From Prochlorococcus sp. AG-347-J21 (GTDB taxonomy: Bacteria; Cyanobacteriota; Cyanobacteriia; PCC-6307; Cyanobiaceae), in the NCBI GenBank assembly GCA_003281455.1, contig QCBX01000001.1, positions 62,001 through 126,000 on the forward strand: 64,000 nucleotides of DNA, given 5' to 3'. Made by a program: the position numbers and the translations under genes. Below, piece after piece: positions 54,443 through 64,000 of the stretch (its first letter is position 1; each line of letters opens with the position of its first letter). Under the pieces are notes generated by a model, which did no database searches, was not told the DNA's origin, and saw only the letters and a program-made list of their open reading frames with translations.

Positions 54443-55858
54443 TTAACCCTGAACATCAAGTTTGTCGACAGTGTCAAACTCAAACTTAATTTCCTTCCAA
54501 GTTTCTAGAGCAATAGCTAATTCTGGACTATGCTTAGCAGCTTCCATGAGAATGTCTCTACTCTCTTTTTCGATTTCGCGACCAGCATTACGAGCTTTTA
54601 CACAAGCTTCTAATGCAACTCTGTTAGCTGCAGCTCCAGCAGCTGAACCCCATGGGTGACCATGTGTTCCTCCACCGAACTGAAGGCAGGAATCATCCCC
54701 AAAGATCGCTAGAAGTGCAGGCATATGCCAAACGTGGATACCACCTGATGCGACTGCAAATACTCCAGGCATTGAACCCCAATCTTGATCAAAGAAGTTA
54801 CCTCTTGATCTATCTTCAGGAACAAATGACTCTCTTAAGTTGTCAATATAACCAAGAGTTGTTTGACGATCACCTTCAAGTTTTCCAACAACTGTTCCAG
54901 TATGTAATTGGTCTCCTCCAGAAAGTCTCAAACATTTTGCAAGAACTCTGAAGTGAATACCATGCTTTGGATGTCTATCAATAACAGCATGCATAGCTCT
55001 GTGAATATGCAGAAGCATGCCATTTTTACGACACCAATTAGCTAATCCAGTATTTGCAGTAAAACCACCAGTTATATAATCATGCATGATGATTGGCATA
55101 TCTAGCTCTTTTGCAAATTCAGCTCTTTCATAGAGTTCTTCAGGAGTGTTAGCAGTACAATTTAGATAATGACCTTTAACTTCTCCAGTTTCCCGCTGAG
55201 CAAGCTTAACTGCTTCTGCGACAAACTCAAATCTTTCTCTCCAACGTTGGAATGGTTGAGAATTAATATTCTCATCATCCTTCGTTAAATCAAGACCGCC
55301 TCTAAGACATTCATATACAACTCGACCATAGTTTTTACCAGATAATCCTAATTTAGGTTTGATGGTACAACCAAGTAGAGGTCTTCCGTATTTGTTAAGT
55401 CGATCTCTTTCAACTACGATTCCGTTTGGTGGACCACCGCAAGTTTTAATGAAAGCAATTGGGAATCTAATATCTTCTAGACGTAGATGTCTTAGAGCTT
55501 TAAATCCAAAAACGTTTCCTACAAGAGATGTTAATACGTTTGTAATTGAGCCTTCTTCAAAAAGATCTAAAGGATATGCAATAAAAGCATAGAAAGCTTC
55601 AGGATCTCCAGGAACGTCTTCGATTCGATAACAACGTCCTTTATAAAATTCTAAGTCTGTAAGTAACTCGGACCAAACTGTTGACCAAGTACCTGTTGAA
55701 GATTCAGCGGCAACAGCTGCTGCAACTTCTTCTCTTGGAACACCTTCCTGACCTGTACATTTGAAACAGGCTAGTAAATCGGTGTCTAGGGGTACATATT
55801 CTGGAGTCCAGTAGGTATCTCTGTACTCCTTTACCCCTGCGTCATACTTCTTACTCAT
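54443..55858 (-). CDS. cbbL: RuBisCO large subunit (form IA)
   Basis: 471 aa; [40 protein letters not shown]. Confidence 0.99.
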   Translation of the reverse strand: MSKKYDAGVKEYRDTYWTPEYVPLDTDLLACFKCTGQEGVPREEVAAAVAAESSTGTWSTVWSELLTDLEFYKGRCYRIEDVPGDPEAFYAFIAYPLDLFEEGSITNVLTSLVGNVFGFKALRHLRLEDIRFPIAFIKTCGGPPNGIVVERDRLNKYGRPLLGCTIKPKLGLSGKNYGRVVYECLRGGLDLTKDDENINSQPFQRWRERFEFVAEAVKLAQRETGEVKGHYLNCTANTPEELYERAEFAKELDMPIIMHDYITGGFTANTGLANWCRKNGMLLHIHRAMHAVIDRHPKHGIHFRVLAKCLRLSGGDQLHTGTVVGKLEGDRQTTLGYIDNLRESFVPEDRSRGNFFDQDWGSMPGVFAVASGGIHVWHMPALLAIFGDDSCLQFGGGTHGHPWGSAAGAAANRVALEACVKARNAGREIEKESRDILMEAAKHSPELAIALETWKEIKFEFDTVDKLDVQG

Positions 55859-55927
55859 AAGGATAAATTTAGGTCTTTGTAGGGAAAATAATTATTGTGC
55901 AAAATTTATAAATCTTGCTTTACTTAA

Positions 55928-56239
55928 TTAGTCCTTTTGACCAAGAAATTCACCGTTACCTAGAGCAGGTTCAACTTCTCTATGAGGACGAGCAATAATG
56001 TGAGCTGCAACTAAACCGTCACCAACTCTTTCACAAGCATCAGCACCAGCTCTTACAGCTGCGTTAACTGCTCCTGTTTCGCCTCTAACTAATACTGTGA
56101 CATAACCGCCACCAACGAATTCACGACCAATAAGGCGAACTTCTGCTGCCTTTGTCATTGCGTCCGCTGCTTCGATTGCAGGTACAAGTCCGCGTGTCTC
56201 GATCATGCCGAGAGCGATACCCATTGTTTCTGTAGCCAT
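55928..56239 (-). CDS. csoS1: Carboxysome shell hexamer protein CsoS1 (BMC domain)
   Basis: ALGMIETRGLVPAIEAADAMTKAAEVRLIGREFVGGGYVTVLVRGETGAVNAAVRAG. Confidence 0.97.
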   Translation of the reverse strand: MATETMGIALGMIETRGLVPAIEAADAMTKAAEVRLIGREFVGGGYVTVLVRGETGAVNAAVRAGADACERVGDGLVAAHIIARPHREVEPALGNGEFLGQKD

Positions 56240-56257
56240 TGTCTACTAAATACTAAA

Positions 56258-56271
56258 TGTGGAATGTTCAA
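56258..56271. repeat. 14-nt direct repeat TGTGGAATGTTCAA, copy 1
   Basis: Exact match to 56489-56502; read directly. Confidence 0.9.
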
Positions 56272-56293
56272 TTCGAAGAATGCTTCATTAAGT

Positions 56294-56396
56294 ACTTATA
56301 AGTCAAGCGTTTTCGACAAAATCTCCATTAATGTTTTTTCTATCATTCATAAGTTAAACTTATCACCCTTGGTACTATTGATATGTCAATACTTAT
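56294..56396. promoter_or_regulatory. Cluster of ACTTAT/ATAAGT half-sites
   Basis: ACTTATAAGT 56294-56303; ATAAGTT-A-AACTTAT 56349-56363; ACTTAT 56391-56396. Confidence 0.45.
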
Positions 56397-56488
56397 GCAA
56401 ATTAGTTAGTGCATCAAAACATACTGTTGTGTTAAGAAAAAATTTACATTATGTTATTTCCGTACGAGGCAGGCCCTGTCTACACAGG

Positions 56489-56502
56489 TGTGGAATGTTC
56501 AA
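56489..56502. repeat. 14-nt direct repeat TGTGGAATGTTCAA, copy 2
   Basis: Exact match to 56258-56271; preceded by CCTGT-CTAC-ACAGG hairpin 56475-56488. Confidence 0.9.
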
Positions 56503-56566
56503 CCTTTCCTGTCTCCGTATCAAGCTTTGAAGTAAGATAATACTCACAACAAATTTATTAGTTATT

Positions 56567-57151
56567 TTGAACCTTCCAGTTCTAACTATTGCGAGTGGAA
56601 ATCAAAGGAAAGTATCTGAGATTTCAGAGATGCTGGATGTTTTATCTTTAAAGGTTGAGAAGCAACCAGAATATTTAAATGTTGAAGAGACTGGGAACAC
56701 ATATTTTGAGAATGCACTTCTAAAAGCAAAAGCAGCTGCTTTAGAGACTAAAACTTGGGCATTAGCTGATGACTCGGGTCTTGAAGTAGATGTTTTAGAT
56801 GGTCGACCAGGAATTTATTCTGCTCGATATGCCAAAAATAATGATGAGAAAATTAAAAAATTAATTAATGAACTTTCTGATAGCCCTTATAGGAGTGCAA
56901 GATTTATAAGTTGTATGGTTTTGTGCGATCCCTTAGGAAACTTAGTTAAAGATACAACAGGAATATGCTGGGGAGAAATTCTTAAGAACCCCAAATATCC
57001 AAATGGGGAATTCGAATCTATTTTTTGGGTAAAAGAGGCTAACTGTGTTTACGGTGAGCTCTCACAATCACAACTAAATAAATTAGGTAGTAGAGGTAAA
57101 GCTGCAAAAATTATGTCACCTTTTTTAAAAAAAGAGATAGGTTTGAGTTGA
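56567..57151 (+). CDS. rdgB: XTP/dITP pyrophosphatase (RdgB/HAM1 family)
   Basis: LTIASGNQRKVSEI; ALADDSGLEVDVLDGRPGIYSARYA; TTG start. Confidence 0.92.
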   Translation: MNLPVLTIASGNQRKVSEISEMLDVLSLKVEKQPEYLNVEETGNTYFENALLKAKAAALETKTWALADDSGLEVDVLDGRPGIYSARYAKNNDEKIKKLINELSDSPYRSARFISCMVLCDPLGNLVKDTTGICWGEILKNPKYPNGEFESIFWVKEANCVYGELSQSQLNKLGSRGKAAKIMSPFLKKEIGLS

Positions 57152-57158
57152 AAAATTT

Positions 57159-57929
57159 TCAATAATTTGAAATCTCTTCAATTGCTCTTATAGCAGCAGC
57201 TGCAGCCTCTTCTACATCCCCTTCTTTCCCGGCGAGAGTTAATCTACCAAAAGCTCCTACTGCCTTTACATCAACAACAGTTATATTAGATGCCTTTTCA
57301 GCTTCATTAGCTGCTTTTAAAACATAACCAGCTGGTTCAGTTTCTAATATAAACATGCTCATTCCAGATTGAATCATTGATCCACTTCTGTTTTGTCTAT
57401 TTATTAATACTGCATGATCTGGAGTAATTGCTCGAATAACTTCAGTCCAACTCGTAGCAGGTTTTGTTCTTTTTCTAACTTCGCTCCCAATAGCATCTAG
57501 AACAACATCTCCAGAATGTAAAACCGTGCTTTGATCTTTATGGTAAAGAGCAAGAGATCCAAATGCTCTTTCAACAATCATCTGACCAAGTCTTACATTA
57601 CTCGCTTTTAGGGCAATATCTGTGACTCTATGAACAGCCATCCCGGGTGAAACTTCCATCCAAAGACATGAATCACCAGGGATTGGTAAAAAACCTCTAC
57701 TAACAGTTCCCATATATGCGGCTAATTGAGGTTGCAGAGAATCTAAAAAAACATATGTTCTTAACTCAATTTGTTCAACTTGACTTGCTTGTCTGGATAC
57801 CAAAGACTTTTCTGAATCGGTAGTAATAAAACAGCTAGCACCACTGGCCTGAGATTGCACCTCAGATCCTGTAACTAGAGAACTCCCTTTTTTTCGTTCC
57901 CCTCTGTTTAAGCTAGAAGTTGGTTCCAT
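57159..57929 (-). CDS. csoS1D: Tandem-BMC carboxysome shell protein CsoS1D
   Basis: Two BMC-like halves ([90 protein letters not shown]); ATG at 57929 preferred to track start. Confidence 0.88.
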   Translation of the reverse strand: MEPTSSLNRGERKKGSSLVTGSEVQSQASGASCFITTDSEKSLVSRQASQVEQIELRTYVFLDSLQPQLAAYMGTVSRGFLPIPGDSCLWMEVSPGMAVHRVTDIALKASNVRLGQMIVERAFGSLALYHKDQSTVLHSGDVVLDAIGSEVRKRTKPATSWTEVIRAITPDHAVLINRQNRSGSMIQSGMSMFILETEPAGYVLKAANEAEKASNITVVDVKAVGAFGRLTLAGKEGDVEEAAAAAIRAIEEISNY

Positions 57930-58026
57930 TGAGGCGACTATAACGGATAATGGTTCATTTTTTCTATTAAATTTACTTGCATGCTTACCACAAAACGATA
58001 ACTTCAAGTAAAAGATATGCATTTTT

Positions 58027-58395
58027 ATGGGAACTTCTCAAAAAAAAGAACCAAATGTTTCTGGTACTGAAAAAGAATTAACTCCTGATCAAACTCTTGG
58101 ATTAGTTAGCCTAAGCTTGATGCAAAAACTATCTCAGAAAGACCCATCTTTTAGCTGGTTAGAAGAAGATAAAATTGAGAAAGTTAATCTTAAGAACCTT
58201 AGAGATAGATTGGAGTTAACCCAATTAGCTATAAATACTGGAGCACCTTTGACCACTTCAGAAGTGACAGCCCTAATTGGAGCTAAGCCAGGAAAATCTA
58301 AGTTAGAAAGAGCAGGATTATTAGCTACGAAAATAGCTAGAAATGTATGGAAACTTTCAAAAACAAGTCAAGGAAATTCCTTCTATAGAAATTAG
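58027..58395 (+). CDS. Conserved hypothetical protein between csoS1D and chlN
   Basis: 122 aa [37 protein letters not shown]. Confidence 0.65.
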   Translation: MGTSQKKEPNVSGTEKELTPDQTLGLVSLSLMQKLSQKDPSFSWLEEDKIEKVNLKNLRDRLELTQLAINTGAPLTTSEVTALIGAKPGKSKLERAGLLATKIARNVWKLSKTSQGNSFYRN

Positions 58396-58546
58396 AATAT
58401 ACACGAAAAATAATTTTCATAATTCTCATTTAAGTATTTAAACATTCATATAAGTTTTTTAAATGTGTTCATTTTGTAAGAGAACTTATTAATTACTTTC
58501 TTAAATTAAAAAGTTTATGCAAGCTTGAAATATAAGCTCTTGATAA

Positions 58547-59809
<1,263 letters not shown>

Positions 59810-59815
59810 AAGAAT

Positions 59816-61387
59816 ATGGAATTAACTCTTTGGACATATGAAGGACCACCACATGTTGGTGCTATGAGAATTGCCTCGTCAATGAAAGACATTCATTATG
59901 TGCTTCATGCTCCCCAAGGAGATACATATGCAGATCTTCTCTTTACAATGATCGAGAGGAGGGGGCAAAGGCCTCCAGTAACTTATACAACTTTTCAGGC
60001 TAGAGACCTTGGAGGCGATACAGCAGAATTAGTGAAGAAAAATATTAAGGAAGCGGTTGAACGATTCAAACCCAAAACTCTTTTAGTCGGAGAAAGTTGT
60101 ACAGCAGAACTTATCCAAGACCAACCTGGAGCTCTTGCAAAAGGGATGGGGTTTGATATGCCGATTGTAAATCTAGAATTACCTGCTTACAGCAAGAAAG
60201 AAAATTGGGGGGCCTCAGAAACCTTTTATCAACTAATAAGAACCCTTTTAAAAGAAAAAGTAAGTTCTTCAGACAAAATAAATCCCCTTAGGTGGAGGGA
60301 ATTAGGTAGGAGACCAAAAGTTAATATACTTGGCCCTTCATTACTAGGATTTAGATGCAGAGATGATGTAATCGAAATCCAACGCATACTTTCGGAACAA
60401 GGTATAGATACAAACGTAGTTGCTCCATTAGGTGCTAGTCCTGATGATATTGAAAGACTAATTGATGCTGAAATAAATATATGTCTTTATCAAGAAATTG
60501 CTGAAGCTTCATGTGAGTGGCTCAAACGGAACTTTGGAATGGAATATACGAATACTATTCCTATTGGAATAAAAAATACAATTGAATTTATAAATGAAGT
60601 TCATGAGAAATTAGATCTTCCTTTAACGAATAAAGAAGAATTAGAAAATAAATCAAAACTTCCTTGGTACTCAAAATCAGTTGACTCCAATTATCTAACT
60701 GGTAAAAGAGTTTTTATTTTTGGTGATGGAACACATGCAATTGCAGCAGCCAAAATTGCTAAGGAAGAATTGGGTTTTGAAGTAGTGGGTCTTGGAACAT
60801 ACAGCAGGGAGATGGCCAGGCAAGTAAGAGCTACTGCAAAAGATCTTAATGTAGAAGCTCTGATAACTAACAATTATCTAGAAGTGGAAGATGCCATGAA
60901 AAAGACTGCCCCTGAACTAGTTTTAGGGACCCAAATGGAAAGGCATAGTGCAAAAAGACTCGGCATTCCATGCTCAGTAATTAGTACTCCAATGCATGTT
61001 CAAGATGTTCCTGCAAGATATAGCCCTCAAATGGGATGGGAAGGAGCAAATGTGATTTTTGATGACTGGGTACATCCCCTAATGATGGGCTTAGAAGAGC
61101 ATCTTATTGATATGTTCAAACATGACTTTGAGTTTGTTGATGGTCATCAAAGCCATTTAGGACATACAGCGACAAACAAAAATAACATTTTAAATTCTGA
61201 CAAGAAAACAGAAAAAAATAGTAAAGAGGGAATTATCTGGACTGAATCTGGTAGAGCTGAATTAACAAAAGTTCCATTTTTTGTAAGAGGTAAAGTTAAA
61301 ACAAATACTGAAAAATACGCAATCTTGAGAGGAATTCCAGAGATAAGCGATGAAACTCTTTATGATGCCAAAGCATATTTCAGTTAA
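59816..61387 (+). CDS. chlB: Light-independent protochlorophyllide reductase subunit B
   Basis: [47 protein letters not shown]. Confidence 0.98.
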   Translation: MELTLWTYEGPPHVGAMRIASSMKDIHYVLHAPQGDTYADLLFTMIERRGQRPPVTYTTFQARDLGGDTAELVKKNIKEAVERFKPKTLLVGESCTAELIQDQPGALAKGMGFDMPIVNLELPAYSKKENWGASETFYQLIRTLLKEKVSSSDKINPLRWRELGRRPKVNILGPSLLGFRCRDDVIEIQRILSEQGIDTNVVAPLGASPDDIERLIDAEINICLYQEIAEASCEWLKRNFGMEYTNTIPIGIKNTIEFINEVHEKLDLPLTNKEELENKSKLPWYSKSVDSNYLTGKRVFIFGDGTHAIAAAKIAKEELGFEVVGLGTYSREMARQVRATAKDLNVEALITNNYLEVEDAMKKTAPELVLGTQMERHSAKRLGIPCSVISTPMHVQDVPARYSPQMGWEGANVIFDDWVHPLMMGLEEHLIDMFKHDFEFVDGHQSHLGHTATNKNNILNSDKKTEKNSKEGIIWTESGRAELTKVPFFVRGKVKTNTEKYAILRGIPEISDETLYDAKAYFS

Positions 61388-61516
61388 TTTGTACTAATAA
61401 AATATAATTAAGTCATGAGTATTTTCACTCATAATCTAATAGATTTAATCCTAAAAATTCAGTTATAAGAACATATTTCACACTTTTAATACAATTAAAT
61501 ACATATTTGTTTAGAA

Positions 61517-61531
61517 ACACATTTCATGTGT
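61517..61531. promoter_or_regulatory. Inverted repeat ACACAT-TTC-ATGTGT upstream of chlL
   Basis: 6-nt perfect arms, 3-nt centre, 45 nt before chlL start; read directly. Confidence 0.45.
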
Positions 61532-61576
61532 ATTTGCGCTGCAAGAATATAAATAATAATGTGTTTTAAGCTTTAA

Positions 61577-62464
<888 letters not shown>

Positions 62465-62470
62465 TCTAAA

Positions 62471-63481
62471 TTAATCTAATCCAACCAATTGGCTTGTTAA
62501 ATCATAAGTTTGTTGAGAGGTCTTCGTATCAATTATTCGTTTTGACAACTTTTGAGAAAAAGCTTTTCTGCCAGTTTTCTGACGATTTCCCCAGCTCCAA
62601 TGGACTGATGGTTTGGCAAATTCTTTATAAGTTGCCACTTGAGCGACCCTCTCTCCTGCCAGTCTTTGTGAAACATATCCTTTTGTTATGAATTTTTGAA
62701 ATATCGGGAAAAGGAATCTAAATAACCAAGGTGTATCTCTAAAAAGTTTTGTATCAGCAACACATCCAGGATATAGAGAATTTACAATAATCTTCTCTGC
62801 AGTATATCTTTTTGATAATTCCTGAACGGTCACCATATTGCAAAGTTTACTATCCTTATAAGCCTTGCCAGGTTTAAATTTCTTTCCATTCGCCATACTT
62901 ATTGGAGATAAAAAACCATTTTTGAATCCAGATAAATCTCCCAAATCAGCTGGGGCAGGAATGGGAATCCTTCCTCCAAGTTCTGAATAATTAGCCGTAA
63001 CAGTCCCTAATACTGTAATTCTTGGCTTAAATACAATTGAATTGCCATTTAAAACAATTTCTCTTTCAGAAGATAAAATATTTCCCATAAGTAGGTTTAT
63101 CATAAGAAAATGCCCAAAATGATTTACTGCCATAGAGTTTTCAAACCCCTGCGCAGACCTTTCAGGTCTCTTTAGTCTCGGTTTATAAACTGCTGCATTA
63201 CAAATAAGAGAATTTATTGGCTTCTTAAATCTTTCTAATATTTCATCGCAACCTTTTCTCACATCATTCAAGTTAGAAAGATCTATTTCTATAAAGTGAA
63301 CATTTTCAACTTCCTCCTTTGTCAAGAATTCCTCAGCTATTTTTATAGCTCTTTTATTTGATCGATTAACTGCTATAACCTCCCATCCAAATCTTAAAAG
63401 AGGTTTTAGAGTATTTAATCCAACTCCTGAAGTTGTTCCTGTTATTAGGACTAAACCCTTAATGTTCTTACTCACTAGCAA
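62471..63481 (-). CDS. por: Light-dependent protochlorophyllide oxidoreductase (LPOR)
   Basis: SDR fold TGTTSGVGLNTLKPLL; LICNAAVYKPRLK; AYKDSKLCNM (YxxxK). Confidence 0.95.
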   Translation of the reverse strand: MLVSKNIKGLVLITGTTSGVGLNTLKPLLRFGWEVIAVNRSNKRAIKIAEEFLTKEEVENVHFIEIDLSNLNDVRKGCDEILERFKKPINSLICNAAVYKPRLKRPERSAQGFENSMAVNHFGHFLMINLLMGNILSSEREIVLNGNSIVFKPRITVLGTVTANYSELGGRIPIPAPADLGDLSGFKNGFLSPISMANGKKFKPGKAYKDSKLCNMVTVQELSKRYTAEKIIVNSLYPGCVADTKLFRDTPWLFRFLFPIFQKFITKGYVSQRLAGERVAQVATYKEFAKPSVHWSWGNRQKTGRKAFSQKLSKRIIDTKTSQQTYDLTSQLVGLD

Positions 63482-63529
63482 AAAAGTTAATTGAAAAATG
63501 AAAAGTAGGATGATTCAAGATCATCCTTA

Positions 63530-63877
63530 TCAACGCCATATTACTCTGATAATGTCCCTAGAAATTATTTGATCCTGATCCTTCATAAATCTTTGCTCAC
63601 CTTCAGAAGAGAATAAATCATCAAACTTATCTGTTAAAAGATTAAATCTATATTTTTCGTATAAAAATGATTCTTCAATTTCCCTTAATCTGGTCAACCT
63701 TACTTTAGAACTATAGCCAAGCTTAATCAGGCTTATTATTGCTAAAAGGGAAAAGCTAATTTTTATAATTAAAAAAATCAATGATACAAAATTATCCTGT
63801 TTCTCTTGTCTTTTTATAAATACAGACCCAAAATATTTTTTGATGAAAATACTATTTTTATAAAAAGATTTTGACAA
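63530..63877 (-). CDS. Small single-TM hypothetical protein with charged C-terminal region
   Basis: 115 aa; hydrophobic FVSLIFLIIKISFSLLAIISLIKLGYS followed by charged, helix-like KVRLTRLREIEESFLYEKYRFNLLTDKFDDLF. Confidence 0.55.
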   Translation of the reverse strand: MSKSFYKNSIFIKKYFGSVFIKRQEKQDNFVSLIFLIIKISFSLLAIISLIKLGYSSKVRLTRLREIEESFLYEKYRFNLLTDKFDDLFSSEGEQRFMKDQDQIISRDIIRVIWR

Positions 63878-64000
63878 ATTAAGTACTTGATATTTTTACT
63901 GAATAAATCAATTCAGTCTTACTTTATTATTACCTTATAAATTTTAAATATTCTAATAGACTTTAATTCCTACCTAAACTAATTCCTAGTCTTAATGCTA

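Noticed and set aside
56264-56530. 88-aa plus-strand ORF in the csoS1-rdgB spacer
   Set aside because: It covers the candidate regulatory repeats and has no recognisable domain; more likely non-coding.
62471-63481. LPOR next to dark-operative chlNBL as a novel arrangement
   Set aside because: Both protochlorophyllide reductase systems are standard in cyanobacteria, and I recall this neighbourhood as typical of Prochlorococcus.
63963-64000. Possible C-terminus of a minus-strand CDS (ALRLGISLGRN-stop) at the right edge
   Set aside because: Only about 11 codons are visible, too short to support a call.

Overview
This is a compact, AT-rich picocyanobacterial chromosome segment, most consistent with high-light-adapted Prochlorococcus. 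That call rests on gene content, gene order and protein similarity as I recall them; no search was run. Most of the window is housekeeping sequence: a Mn/Zn ABC transporter, trpS, thrS, glk, thrB, ndhD, proA, a TamB-like protein, glgB, hemE, petE, clpB, hisIE, a group-2 sigma factor, an AbrB-like regulator, trpA, ndhL, tRNA-Leu(UAA), pyrC, gor, dnaA, an MsbA-like ABC exporter and hisG. The right end holds a full alpha-carboxysome locus on the minus strand (csoS1, cbbL, cbbS, csoS2, csoSCA, csoS4A, csoS4B, an acRAF-like gene, with csoS1D nearby), followed by the chlorophyll genes chlN, chlB, chlL and por. I see no CRISPR array, IS element, prophage or obvious defence island. I found no clearly new multi-gene system. 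The most interesting signals are non-coding: (1) a terminator-like hairpin between cbbS and csoS2, (2) two hairpins between cbbL and cbbS, (3) ACTTAT/ATAAGT half-sites plus a 14-nt direct repeat in the csoS1/rdgB divergent spacer, (4) a 17-bp perfect palindrome just upstream of dnaA, and (5) inverted repeats upstream of petE and chlL. Several supplied ORFs appear to start too far upstream (csoS4B, csoS1D, csoS2, the MBL hydrolase, the DUF3136-like gene).
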